Source: UBA1765 sp045629945 (GTDB lineage: Bacteria; Fibrobacterota; Fibrobacteria; Fibrobacterales; Fibrobacteraceae). From it: a stretch of DNA of 64,000 nt. The stretch covers positions 1 to 64,000 of the forward strand of contig JAZQSE010000029.1 of the NCBI GenBank assembly GCA_045629945.1. Direction: 5' to 3'. Shown here piece after piece: positions 53,523 to 63,364 of the stretch. Numbering within the stretch: the first letter of the stretch is position 1; the number at the start of each line of letters is the position of its first letter. The position numbers and the translations under genes were made by a program. Under the pieces are notes generated by a model that worked only from the letters and a program-made list of their open reading frames with translations, did not search any database and was not told the origin of the DNA.

Positions 53523-54410
53523 TTATTTTTTCAAGACAATACGAAAACCGCGATTATAAAGCGCTTCTTCAGGCAAGGCTTTTTCTCTATTATCGCTAGC
53601 AAGTTCAACTAACGACGAAGACCAAGAACCGCCACGGAAAACGCGTTCAGACCCCTTCTCAGGACCTCTAGGATTTTCTTCAAAAGACACCCCTGAATAA
53701 GCTGAATACCAATCTTCAGTCCATTCAGAAACATTTCCAGCCATATCATAAAGTCCATAAGCATTAGGCAAAAAACTACCAACAGGCGTCACTCCAGTCT
53801 CAGAATAATAATTTGCATACAGATGAGTTTTATCAGAAGCACCCCAATAATACTTTGTAGAAGTCCCTGCTCGAATGGCTATTTCCCATTCAGCTTCTCT
53901 TGGTAAGCGAATAGTTGAATCTAACGAAAGAATTTTTAAATTCAGTAAAACACCAGCAGTTCCCACAGAAGAATAAACATAATTTGTATCTAATCCATAC
54001 GCTTTAGAAAGAGCATTACAAAAACGAACGGCATCATACCAAGAAACATTCGTTACTGGCAAAGAATCACCTTCTTTTTTTTGCGTTGGTAAATCTAAAT
54101 AGGTTGCATATTGTTTTTGCGTAATTTCTGTTTCTAAAATTTGAAAAGGCGAAACCGTTACTTCTGTTACTCCACGAATAAATTGTGATTTCGGAATAGA
54201 AACCCATTTCATTCCTAAAGAATCTTCAATATTCTCTTGTGCAGAAGATGATGACAAAGAAGGTTCTACAGAAGAACTATTTGCAGAGCCATTCCCTTCT
54301 GGCGTAAAATTTTCTAATTCTTCTGAAGAAGAAACTGTATTTGAACAAGCATTCACAAGAAGTAAAATGCAAGCAAAAGAAAGAAAAAACCAAATGCTAT
54401 TCTTTCTCAT
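53523..54410 (-). CDS. Lipoprotein with FGE/SUMF1-type domain
   Basis: 295 residues. Lipobox VNAC with Cys22 and a Ser-rich linker (about 25-60), then the FGE-sulfatase (SUMF1) fold: TEITQKQYATYL, PVTNVSWYDAVRFCNALS, LPREAEWEIAIRAG, YDMAGNVSEWTEDWY and FRGGSW. The Cys pair needed for formylglycine generation is not obvious, so it may be a binding variant, as in many Fibrobacterota lipoproteins. It follows the M6-like gene by 9 bp. Confidence 0.88.
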   Translation of the reverse strand: MRKNSIWFFLSFACILLLVNACSNTVSSSEELENFTPEGNGSANSSSVEPSLSSSSAQENIEDSLGMKWVSIPKSQFIRGVTEVTVSPFQILETEITQKQYATYLDLPTQKKEGDSLPVTNVSWYDAVRFCNALSKAYGLDTNYVYSSVGTAGVLLNLKILSLDSTIRLPREAEWEIAIRAGTSTKYYWGASDKTHLYANYYSETGVTPVGSFLPNAYGLYDMAGNVSEWTEDWYSAYSGVSFEENPRGPEKGSERVFRGGSWSSSLVELASDNREKALPEEALYNRGFRIVLKK

Positions 54411-54419
54411 AAAATCCTC

Positions 54420-57400
54420 TTAACGAATAACTCCTAAGCGATATATTTTCTTCTTTGTCTTTCCACTTTCAAAATGAACTTTCAGGCGAACAGTATAAAC
54501 ATCACTTCCTAAGGCAGATAAGTCTATAGCATCCCATTGGTTCATTCCTTTTTTCGGATATAACATTTTTTCCTTGCGGACACAAAGACCTGTTATGTCA
54601 AAAATTTCAATTGTTGCATATTCTGCATCAGAACCTATTTCAAAACGAGATTTTGCATTACCACCCCTGACAGGGTTTGGATACATATAAAAATCTTTGA
54701 TTTCATCTTTGTCTTTTTCTGAAACAGGTTCTTTTAAAATAGAAGCATCAAACCACGCATTGCGTTCATTTCCGTTCCCAGGCATAGCCCAATTAGTATT
54801 TCTTTCCTTAGCACCTGATAAGCGGAAAGCGGCTACATTATTTCTATGAAAGGCATATAACTCAAGACCTTTAAGTGAATCAATCGCATTACCAACCAAA
54901 ATAGTCATGGGTTGAATGGTATCTCCATATTCAAAGGTGCCAGCTTGTAAAGGGAATTGCTTGTCCAACATTTTACCTTTACCTGTAAATGCATACAACA
55001 AGCCGCCTGGTGCCGGAGCTAAAATTTCTGGCAATGAATCACCAGCAACATCTACCAATAACGGGTCTGTAGAAAATTCATATTCCGAAAGCCCTCTGGT
55101 AAAACGAGCAGGGAAACCCGGAAGAGCTATGCCTCGGGAATCAACAGCATACACTTTATTATCTCCAAGAAAAACAGCATCTGGCAAGCCATCGCCTTGT
55201 AAATCAGCAATAGCTATCGGCGAAGTTTCATGATAATTCAAACCTTCTTGTGATGCACCTCTGTCATATTGTCTTGGAGTTGAAAGTAGTGAAAGTGAAT
55301 CCCCTACTTTTACAAAAGTTCCATAGCCTTTACTTCCAAGAACAAAAACTTCTGAAATGCCATCTCTATCAAAATCAGAACAAGCCACTCGGAATTTTTG
55401 ATTCTTCGGTGAAAGAACACCCTTCACATTTTGCGGTAATTGAAAATTCTTTTTATTGCCTTCTAAATCACTCACAAATAATTTCCCTGTTTTACCTGCA
55501 ACTACAAATTGTAATTTTTCATCTTTACAAATTGCCAAATCTTCTGCAAAAAAATCTTCAGGGAAATCTATTGTTTCTTTTAAAGTCCATTTACCAGAAA
55601 CTGGATAAAATTGTAATTGCTTTTTAGTTGCAAAAAAAACAAGAGAATCTATAATCACCGGACCAATCAATGGATCTTGGATTTTTACCACTTCTGAACT
55701 TGGGCGCACTAAATCCAAATCAGAGAATAACTCAGTCCGAACCATTTTATTCTTATGTAACGAGACAATGACATTATTAGTGGAAGCCATGCCAATTAAT
55801 TCACCAAAATGTCCTAATCTATAAAGAGGTTGTTCTTTAACGGAATCTTTTTCAGAAACAAGAGAAAGAGAAACCGATGTATCCGATTCTACCAAAGGTT
55901 CGCCAAAAGCAGAAATAGCCTGAAGTGTGCCATTTTCACTTCCAAATACTAACAACCGTTCTCCATCTCTACCAAGCATTGATGATGGATAATCGGCTAA
56001 AACGGCTGCTCTTGGGAAAGAATTCAGACCAACAGATTTTGGAAATTCTCCTGATGGTAAAGAAAGATCTTCAAATGCTATAGTCACTGAAATTACGGGA
56101 GAAGCAAAGTTCAAAACACTATCTCCCATAAAAGAATTTGCATTCTTTTCTTTTCTGAATTCTTTTGGCAAAGACGCTGTTATTTGAATTCCTGTATAAC
56201 CACCCTGAACCGTTGCGGTATTACCAAAGCCATTTGGCTTAATCGTAAATACGGTATCAAAAACGGAATCTTTTTTCACACGCAAATGCGGAATAATGTC
56301 TGTTCCAGAACCATAATCAAATGCATCTTGCCCTAAAGCATTTTTAAATGTTTTTCCAACTGTCAATAATCCATCGGCTTCTACCAATGAAATGCCAAAT
56401 TGATGATCACGCAAAGTATCTCCGCCCCAGAAATTAGTGACTCCATAAGGCAAAGATTCTTTTAAATACCATTCATTTATTTTCCATACAACAATTCCTG
56501 AAGCCGGCAAAACAGCATCATAAGAGGATGAACCAACAATTATTCCCTTCGCTTTGCGCGTATTCTTTTTACACTTACCTTTTGTACAAATACTGTCTTC
56601 AAAAACCAAAGAAAGACTATCTACAGGGAGCATTTTTGAAACAATTGTAGAATCATCAGAATCACCACTCAAAAATATTTCAACTTCACCTTTTAATGAG
56701 GTAGAACGCTGTCTATTTTCTATCAATAAATATTCATTGGCGCTCAATGGAACTTTTACAATTTCTGTTCCTGTATGAGAACCGGCTGCAGAAATATCAA
56801 CTGTTAATGATTGGCCGTATTTAGGAGTTACTTCTTTTACCGAAGACCAGCCCATATATGCTCTTAACCAGGCCGAAGGCAAAACCGGGAAAAAACCATT
56901 CCCCGCATTATACCCGGCAAAATCCATCATATCAAAATAGCCTAATCTTGAAATTCCTTTTACTACATCGTATGTATTAGGCATTCCAAGTGCGCGTCCA
57001 ACCTGATTTACAAGAATACCATTAACACCCCAATTTAAGCCATCTTGCGAAGCCGTTTCACTCACAACCATCACTTCTTTCAATGTATCAATTACAGAGC
57101 CTTCAAAAACAATTCCTCGGACTGAATCTCCTTCAGAAAGCCCGACAGAATCAGGAGGCAAATAACTCCAGTAATCAGCATTTACAAAAACATCCATAAA
57201 ATCACCTGGAGTATCAGCGCCATTTGTTCCTAAAGAACCGCCATCAACTAAACGACTAGCTCCCGCATGCAAAATCATATAAGCTCTGCGAGTATTTTCA
57301 TTTTTTGACAAAGGAATTTTAAATGGTGAATTTTCAGATTGATGAGCTTTTTTCAAGGCATCAAAAACAAATGTCATATAATCACGACTGCGCGCTTCAT

Positions 57401-57785
57401 CAAAATCAGCTACTTTTTCATCATCCCGTTTTGCCGTTCTATTATAATCGATAATGAATTTATCTAGCTGATAAGCGCTTTTCCCCGTTTCAGGAAACAT
57501 TCTGAATTTTATTGCTTGTTTTCCATTACTCGCCACTTTAAAATAATCATTCACAAAATCAAAATGTTTACGCCAATACGCGACAGTTCCTCGTCTGCCC
57601 GAAGGATCCAAACTATAATTTTCTGATATTTCTCCAGAATCAAAAAGTCCTGTTCCTGTTGTTAAAGAATTATCCGTTTTTTCTTCTTTAAACTCTACAC
57701 GAAGAACAAATACTTCTAAAGTATCTACAGCAAAAGCAAATCCTGTAAACCATAAAAACAAGCTAAAAAACAAAATCCTTTTCAT
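54420..57785 (-). CDS. Large secreted M6-metalloprotease-like protein with lost zinc motif
   Basis: 1121 residues. Signal peptide 1-19; an M6 (immune inhibitor A-like) peptidase-type domain, about 20-420, where the HExxH site reads NQVGR (260-264) before ALGMPNTYD, which normally follows the zinc motif. Catalysis by that mechanism is therefore unlikely. Residues 600-1010 hold FG-GAP/VCBS-like repeats, and the C-terminal ~85 residues (FYMYPNPVRGG...) are a T9SS sorting domain ending YRLGVIR. Probably a cell-surface binding protein. Confidence 0.82.
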   Translation of the reverse strand: MKRILFFSLFLWFTGFAFAVDTLEVFVLRVEFKEEKTDNSLTTGTGLFDSGEISENYSLDPSGRRGTVAYWRKHFDFVNDYFKVASNGKQAIKFRMFPETGKSAYQLDKFIIDYNRTAKRDDEKVADFDEARSRDYMTFVFDALKKAHQSENSPFKIPLSKNENTRRAYMILHAGASRLVDGGSLGTNGADTPGDFMDVFVNADYWSYLPPDSVGLSEGDSVRGIVFEGSVIDTLKEVMVVSETASQDGLNWGVNGILVNQVGRALGMPNTYDVVKGISRLGYFDMMDFAGYNAGNGFFPVLPSAWLRAYMGWSSVKEVTPKYGQSLTVDISAAGSHTGTEIVKVPLSANEYLLIENRQRSTSLKGEVEIFLSGDSDDSTIVSKMLPVDSLSLVFEDSICTKGKCKKNTRKAKGIIVGSSSYDAVLPASGIVVWKINEWYLKESLPYGVTNFWGGDTLRDHQFGISLVEADGLLTVGKTFKNALGQDAFDYGSGTDIIPHLRVKKDSVFDTVFTIKPNGFGNTATVQGGYTGIQITASLPKEFRKEKNANSFMGDSVLNFASPVISVTIAFEDLSLPSGEFPKSVGLNSFPRAAVLADYPSSMLGRDGERLLVFGSENGTLQAISAFGEPLVESDTSVSLSLVSEKDSVKEQPLYRLGHFGELIGMASTNNVIVSLHKNKMVRTELFSDLDLVRPSSEVVKIQDPLIGPVIIDSLVFFATKKQLQFYPVSGKWTLKETIDFPEDFFAEDLAICKDEKLQFVVAGKTGKLFVSDLEGNKKNFQLPQNVKGVLSPKNQKFRVACSDFDRDGISEVFVLGSKGYGTFVKVGDSLSLLSTPRQYDRGASQEGLNYHETSPIAIADLQGDGLPDAVFLGDNKVYAVDSRGIALPGFPARFTRGLSEYEFSTDPLLVDVAGDSLPEILAPAPGGLLYAFTGKGKMLDKQFPLQAGTFEYGDTIQPMTILVGNAIDSLKGLELYAFHRNNVAAFRLSGAKERNTNWAMPGNGNERNAWFDASILKEPVSEKDKDEIKDFYMYPNPVRGGNAKSRFEIGSDAEYATIEIFDITGLCVRKEKMLYPKKGMNQWDAIDLSALGSDVYTVRLKVHFESGKTKKKIYRLGVIR

Positions 57786-57797
57786 AAATTCCTCAAA

Positions 57798-58478
57798 TCA
57801 AATTTTTTGATAACCTAATGGAATAGGAAGTTTCCAAATACCAGAATTCCAGGTAACATCTGTTCTTATCTTTTTCACTTTTATTCTTAAATATTCTTTG
57901 CCCTTTTGCAATATTAAAATTTCAGGCCACTTGAAATAAACTCGTTCAAAACCTTTTTCAAGCCAAACCACTTTTCCTTGCTCTTCATAAAAAGAAAAAG
58001 GTATTCCTGTTTCTTCTTTTGCTTGAACAACCCGGCCATTTAAAGAATCCACACTCTTAATTTCTGTATAGGTTCTAGGCAAAATACGTTGTTCAAAAAA
58101 CGAAGCCACCTGATGAATATTTACCAAAGGAAATTCACTATTTCCAATCATTCCAACTAAATAACCGTTTCCTTGCAAATAAGTTCTCTCTGTCGGAAAC
58201 ACAATATTCCATAAAGAATCAGTCCATAAAAGCGAAGCCACCCCTATTCCCATTGGGCCACTTAATTCCAAACGATAACGCTTTTCAGGGACCGAAAACA
58301 AAACGGCTGAAAATTTTTGCCATCCGCCTTCTGGTTTCTGAAATTCTAAAGAAAATGAAGCTCGCAAACTATCAAGTGATTGGCTAGAAACAAGAGATGG
58401 CGAAGAAGTCCTAGCACTAGAAGCACAACCTTCCAGAAAAATCAAAAACAAACAAGAAATTACTAAAAGCCGAAACAT
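57798..58478 (-). CDS. LolB/DUF4292-like lipoprotein
   Basis: 226 residues from ATG 58478 (AGAGAG upstream); an ATG at 58511, right after the TPR stop, is also possible. Lipobox LEGC. The beta-rich body (SLRASFSLEFQKPEGG, GPMGIGVASLLWTD) resembles LolB and DUF4292 lipoproteins that receive or insert lipoproteins in the outer membrane. It lies between a TPR lipoprotein and the M6-like gene. Confidence 0.68.
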   Translation of the reverse strand: MFRLLVISCLFLIFLEGCASSARTSSPSLVSSQSLDSLRASFSLEFQKPEGGWQKFSAVLFSVPEKRYRLELSGPMGIGVASLLWTDSLWNIVFPTERTYLQGNGYLVGMIGNSEFPLVNIHQVASFFEQRILPRTYTEIKSVDSLNGRVVQAKEETGIPFSFYEEQGKVVWLEKGFERVYFKWPEILILQKGKEYLRIKVKKIRTDVTWNSGIWKLPIPLGYQKI

Positions 58479-58511
58479 TTTATTCTCTCTTAAAAACGCC
58501 CGGTTTTTCAT

Positions 58512-60374
58512 TTATGGTTTCTTTTTTTGTGGGAATTTGGCATTAGGATGCTTGGGTTCAAGTTCTCCTAATTTTATAAAGCATTCATTTGCCATTTCTT
58601 TGTTGCCAAGAGCATCTAGAACTTGGCCCAAATGATTCCAATAATCATGTTCTTGTAAAAACGAAGAATCTAAAGCAACTGCTTCTTGTAAAATTTTCAA
58701 AGCCTCCTGGTATTTTCCAATTCTATATAAGCCCCAGGCTTTAGAATCCAAATAAGAAACGTTTTTAGGTTCATATTGCAAAGCGGAATCAACTAAAGCA
58801 ATACCTTCCAAGACTTCTTGTTCTGAACGATTTCTATCAATTAAGGAATAACCTAAAAAATTCATTACCAAATGATCTTGAGGATTTTTCTTTAAAATTT
58901 CGCGGAATGCAGCAAAAGCTTCATCATACCTTTTTAAACGTTCTAATAAAGAAGCTTTCAAAAAAATCATTCTTTCAGACGTTGAATCTATTGCAAGATA
59001 AGTTTCTACACTTTTTAAAGCATTCCCATAAAGAATCGCAGAAGAATCTGGGGCAGAGAAAATCACTTTATAAGCAGAACCTGAATATATATCAGCAGCA
59101 AATGTCAATAACGCTAAATAAGAATGGTCTTTTAATAATGAATCATTTTTTTCTGGTTCTGCTTTTTGTTTTTCAAAATTTGTTTTTTGTTTTTCAAGTA
59201 AAACATCTAAATAAGAAATCAATTTCTGATTTTCTTTGTAAGTCATGTAAAGTACTAAACGATCGCGCCAAAAAGATTCTGATTCTAAAGAATCGGCTTG
59301 TTCCATATAATGCATCGCTTTAAGAGAGTCATTTTTAGTTCTTGCAATTACAGATAAATTCGCATAAGCCCTAGCAGCCACAGTGGAATCTTTTGTAATT
59401 GCAGAAAAATAAACCTCGGCAGAATCAAGTTCACCTAATAATCTAGATGTCACTCCTTTATAAAAAAGTATCGTTGGCGTTTTAGAAGAATCACCTTGTT
59501 CTGCAATATATGAATTTAAAACCGTTTTACTTTCTTGCACTTTTTGCACATCTAATAAATGAGAAATATAAAGCAAAACAACACTTGAATCTGTTGGTAA
59601 AGCCTTGTACAATCGATTCGCAACAGAACCAACGCTATCTAACATTTGTTTTGATTCATAATAATTGATTTTTTCTAAAAGAAATTCTTTTTCTTTTGTT
59701 GCATTAAAAGCATTTTCTAAAAGAACTAAAAATGACGAATCTTGGTTATTATCTAAATACAATTGTGCTAAACGCCCAAACATCGGTTTCATATAATTCA
59801 ATCGAGGAATGAGCATAGCGTAAATCCGCATGAGTTCTTTTGTATCAACTGGTTGCATCCATTCTAGAAAAAGACTATACTCATACATTTTTATATAATC
59901 TTCTTCGTTTTCTTGAATTGCTTTTTGGAAATATATTTTAGCGGAATCTGCTTTTCCTGTTCTCAAGTAAAGAGTTGCAAGTAACCCATATTCAGCACTA
60001 TTTGCCATTCCCGGATATTTTTTTGCAGGTTCAGCAACCATTAAAGCTTCGTGAAATAATTTTTTGTCAGCAAGTGCTGAGGCAAAAGTAAAAGCTAAAA
60101 AACGATTCGAAGGTTCTGCTTCTTGGGCTTTGCGCAAAAATTCAAATGCCAAATCATCTTCACCCACATGAATCAGATAAAGATAACGCAAAAAGGCTTC
60201 TTGAGCAAGATCTGGGTTTCCCTTAGGCAAGACACCAACAGTATCTTTTTTTTCCTTTGAAAGAGTCTCTTGTGGTAATTGTTCTTTTGGAGCTGTTTTA
60301 GAAGCAGCACAAGCCGTCAAACTTAAAAGCACGGCCGATAAAATACAATACCAAATCAGAGATTTACTTTTCAT
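58512..60374 (-). CDS. TPR-repeat lipoprotein
   Basis: 620 residues. Lipobox LTAC with Cys22. From about residue 50 to the end there are tetratricopeptide repeats with the W/L-G-Y-A-F-A-P pattern (for example YDEAFAAFREILKKNPQDH and YQEALKILQEAVALDSSF). Likely a protein-protein scaffold facing the periplasm, perhaps with the LolB-like protein encoded directly after it. Widespread family. Confidence 0.88.
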   Translation of the reverse strand: MKSKSLIWYCILSAVLLSLTACAASKTAPKEQLPQETLSKEKKDTVGVLPKGNPDLAQEAFLRYLYLIHVGEDDLAFEFLRKAQEAEPSNRFLAFTFASALADKKLFHEALMVAEPAKKYPGMANSAEYGLLATLYLRTGKADSAKIYFQKAIQENEEDYIKMYEYSLFLEWMQPVDTKELMRIYAMLIPRLNYMKPMFGRLAQLYLDNNQDSSFLVLLENAFNATKEKEFLLEKINYYESKQMLDSVGSVANRLYKALPTDSSVVLLYISHLLDVQKVQESKTVLNSYIAEQGDSSKTPTILFYKGVTSRLLGELDSAEVYFSAITKDSTVAARAYANLSVIARTKNDSLKAMHYMEQADSLESESFWRDRLVLYMTYKENQKLISYLDVLLEKQKTNFEKQKAEPEKNDSLLKDHSYLALLTFAADIYSGSAYKVIFSAPDSSAILYGNALKSVETYLAIDSTSERMIFLKASLLERLKRYDEAFAAFREILKKNPQDHLVMNFLGYSLIDRNRSEQEVLEGIALVDSALQYEPKNVSYLDSKAWGLYRIGKYQEALKILQEAVALDSSFLQEHDYWNHLGQVLDALGNKEMANECFIKLGELEPKHPNAKFPQKKKP

Positions 60375-60381
60375 AGCCTAC

Positions 60382-61137
60382 TTAATGTACTATAATCCAA
60401 TCAATAACAGTACCCGGATTTAAATATTCTCCTGCTCTAGGAATTTGTGAAATAACAACTCCTGGAACTAAATCTGAGGCTGTATCCTTTTGCACTTTAC
60501 CCGAGACAAAACCTAATTTTTCTATTTCTTGTTTAGCGCTATCAAGAGTAAATCCAGAACAATTAGGTAGTAAAACTTTTCCTGTTTTTTCTCCCGCAGA
60601 ATAAACAACAGAAACCGTATCCCCTATGCGCAAAACAGACTTTGCTCTAGGCTCTGTGCGAATAACTACACCACGCGGAATAGACACATGCGCCCCAGGA
60701 ATTGGCGGGCCTTCTATTAAACCAGCTCTAGTAATAGACATCGAAGCCTGCTTTCTGCTTTTCCCACGCAAATCAGGTAAAGTCACTTCTCTTAAGCCTT
60801 TACTTTTTGTTAAAAAAACGGTTCTTCCCAATTTGGCTTCTCTATGAGCAACAGGGTGTTGCACAAGAACAAAACCTTCTGGAATTTCGGAACTATAACG
60901 ACTTTCAGGAACCCATTCAGAAACAAACCCTGCTTGTTCTAAAACTTTTACTGCAGAATCTGCTGGAAGACCCGTTACTTCCGGTATATTTCCACGAGAA
61001 GCATACCGCCCGGCAAAAATAGGCAAAACAATCAAATCAATAATAACGGCAACAATAAAGCAAAGAACAACAACCAAAGCCAATGCTTTTAGTACAGGTG
61101 ATGCTACCAGTTTTTTTAAAAATCCTGGAAAAGCCAT
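60382..61137 (-). CDS. Membrane protein with three PASTA domains, no kinase
   Basis: 251 residues. An N-terminal membrane helix (about 15-40) is followed by three PASTA domains (about 45-112, 115-185, 187-251; each with GxxxxxAxxxLxxxGF-type cores). PASTA domains bind peptidoglycan fragments and usually belong to Ser/Thr kinases or penicillin-binding proteins; neither is attached here. Its start overlaps the Crp/Fnr stop by one base. Confidence 0.9.
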   Translation of the reverse strand: MAFPGFLKKLVASPVLKALALVVVLCFIVAVIIDLIVLPIFAGRYASRGNIPEVTGLPADSAVKVLEQAGFVSEWVPESRYSSEIPEGFVLVQHPVAHREAKLGRTVFLTKSKGLREVTLPDLRGKSRKQASMSITRAGLIEGPPIPGAHVSIPRGVVIRTEPRAKSVLRIGDTVSVVYSAGEKTGKVLLPNCSGFTLDSAKQEIEKLGFVSGKVQKDTASDLVPGVVISQIPRAGEYLNPGTVIDWIIVH

Positions 61138-61847
61138 TACCCTTCTGTCTCCTGTAACAAAGCATTTTCAAAGACAACTATTTCTTTTGAAGTCATTGAA
61201 ATAGCTCCTTTTTTAATCAACGAAGAACAAACACGGCTAACCGTTTCACGAGTAGTTCCAGACATATCGGCTAATTGTTGTTGCGTCGGACGATTTCGGA
61301 TAACAGTCATCATTTGGCCTTTTTCTGAACGAACACGAACGCCTCGTTCTTCGACCAATGAAAGAATGGTTCTTGCGACTCGACCATACACAGACATCGT
61401 AGAAAGTGAACCAATCTGGTGATTTGCTCGGCGAAGGCGTAAAGCCATTTCTATTAACAAGCCCCGAGCAATGCCAGGTTGTTTTTCTAACAAAGAAAGG
61501 AAATCATCGCGCAAAATAATGAGCAATTCTGATTCTGTAACTGTACGGACAGAAGCTGAACGAGGTTCCCCATCAATCAAAGAAATTTCACCAAAGAAAT
61601 CCCCTCGACCTAACAATGAAAGAATCGTTTCTCTACCATCAACGCCAGAAAGATAAACCTGAACTTCACCAGAAGCTATGATATACAAAGCTTGGAACGA
61701 AACATCCTTTTCTAAAATAATCGTTTCATCTCTGCAAAATTTTTGCAAAACGGTTACAGAAGCAATCTGTTCCAATTCTTCTTCTCCAAGAGCTGAAAAT
61801 AAATCAACCCCTTTTAACAATTGAAGAATATCTGGTGAACCTATCAT
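61137..61847 (-). CDS. Crp/Fnr-family transcription regulator
   Basis: 236 residues: cyclic-nucleotide-type beta-barrel 1-120 (GRGDFFGEISLIDGEPRSAS), dimer helix, and a winged helix with RPTQQQLADMSGTTRETVSR. The residues of the cNMP pocket R-x-A-x-V are RSASV. No Fe-S cysteines, so it is Crp-like rather than Fnr-like. Co-transcribed with purA upstream (3 bp gap) and the PASTA gene. Confidence 0.92.
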   Translation of the reverse strand: MIGSPDILQLLKGVDLFSALGEEELEQIASVTVLQKFCRDETIILEKDVSFQALYIIASGEVQVYLSGVDGRETILSLLGRGDFFGEISLIDGEPRSASVRTVTESELLIILRDDFLSLLEKQPGIARGLLIEMALRLRRANHQIGSLSTMSVYGRVARTILSLVEERGVRVRSEKGQMMTVIRNRPTQQQLADMSGTTRETVSRVCSSLIKKGAISMTSKEIVVFENALLQETEG

Positions 61848-61850
61848 AAG

Positions 61851-63134
61851 CTACTCCATGTCTATGATGATACTTTGGTCACGACGAGCCCCAACCGAAA
61901 CCATACCTATTTTCACATCAACCAATTCAGCCAAACGTTTCAAATAGTTTTTCGCATTTTCAGGCAATTCGTCCCAAGACTTACAAGCTGTTGTATCCTG
62001 TTTCCAACCAGGCATTTCTTCATAGACCGGCTCACAACGTCCGACCTTTGAAAGCTGGTTCGGAATAAGATCTAAAATTTCACCATCGCACTTATATGCT
62101 GTACAAATCTTAATAGAGTCAAAAGTATCCAATACATCTAACTTGGTAATTGCCAAATGAGTAAGCCCATTTACCATAGCGGCTTTACGCACAACAGGAG
62201 CATCAAACCAACCACAACGACGATTACGGCCAGTTGTAGCACCGTATTCATTACCAATTTGACGGAGGTTATCACCACAAGCATCCAACAATTCTGTTGG
62301 GAACGGACCATTACCTACTCGTGTAGTGTAAGCTTTAACCACGCCAACAATCTGATCTAAAGCTGTAGGGCCAACGCCAGCACCACAACTTGCATAACCA
62401 GCAACCGTGTTACTGGAAGTCACATAAGGGTAAGTTCCTTGGTCTACGTCAAGAATGGTCCCTTGAGCCCCTTCAAAAATCAAACGTTTACCAGCTTTTA
62501 ATGCTTTATGGAGCAAATCACTAACATCACAAACAAAAGCGCGGATTTTATTGCCAAGTTCTAGATAATCACGAATTACCACTTCTGGATCAATAGGAGC
62601 TTCATTGTACATAGCCACAAATTCATCGTTATGAACTTTTGCCATAGCTTCCACACGTGGACGCAATTCCTTTTCATCAAGTAAATCACCGACACGAACA
62701 CCGATACGATTAACTTTATCGCTATAACAAGGACCAATACCACGACCAGTTGTTCCAATAGCGGCTTTACCAGCTTTCTTTTCTTTTGCTTTATCGAGAG
62801 CCGAATGATAGGGTAAAACCACATGAGCATTATCAGCAATAAAAAGACGGCCTTCAGGAGTGATTCCCTTTTGGTGCAAATCTTCAATTTCAGCTAAAGT
62901 CTGAATTGGGTCTAAAACAACGCCATTTCCAATAACACAAACCTTATTATCATGCATAATTCCAGATGGAATTAAATGAAAAACAAATTTCTGGTCACCA
63001 ACTTCTACTGTATGCCCAGCATTAGCACCACCTTGAAAGCGCACGATAACGTCTGCATCAAGAGTTAAAAAATCAACAATTTTTGCTTTACCTTCATCTC
63101 CCCACTGGGAGCCGATAACAACACGATTAGCCAT
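61851..63134 (-). CDS. purA: Adenylosuccinate synthetase
   Basis: 427 residues from ATG 63134 (AGAAGG upstream; the 17-residue upstream extension is discarded). GSQWGDEGKAKIVD (8-21), GGANAGHTV, GTTGRGIGP and TGRNRRCGWFDA blocks are all present. Converts IMP to adenylosuccinate. First gene of the purA-crp-PASTA-TPR operon. Confidence 0.96.
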   Translation of the reverse strand: MANRVVIGSQWGDEGKAKIVDFLTLDADVIVRFQGGANAGHTVEVGDQKFVFHLIPSGIMHDNKVCVIGNGVVLDPIQTLAEIEDLHQKGITPEGRLFIADNAHVVLPYHSALDKAKEKKAGKAAIGTTGRGIGPCYSDKVNRIGVRVGDLLDEKELRPRVEAMAKVHNDEFVAMYNEAPIDPEVVIRDYLELGNKIRAFVCDVSDLLHKALKAGKRLIFEGAQGTILDVDQGTYPYVTSSNTVAGYASCGAGVGPTALDQIVGVVKAYTTRVGNGPFPTELLDACGDNLRQIGNEYGATTGRNRRCGWFDAPVVRKAAMVNGLTHLAITKLDVLDTFDSIKICTAYKCDGEILDLIPNQLSKVGRCEPVYEEMPGWKQDTTACKSWDELPENAKNYLKRLAELVDVKIGMVSVGARRDQSIIIDME

Positions 63135-63364
63135 AATTCCTTCTAAGTTTATCCGGAAAACCGTTTTTCTCGGAAAATTACCCATAAAAGATAATAAAAG
63201 TATGGTTTTTCAAAAGAGCGAAGTTGAGAAATTGCCACAAGGAGCGGGAATCACGCTTTTTAAAAGTTCTTTCTGTTATTTTGTCTCAAAGATTTTTGAG
63301 TTTATCCAAAACTATTCCCTTAAAATTCGAAGAATTGTAAAATAATTCTATCTTTTTGAAGAAT

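Noticed and set aside
63202..63345. 47-codon plus-strand ORF between purA and the flippase
   Set aside because: No ribosome binding site or recognisable domain, and it may simply be leader sequence of the flippase gene.
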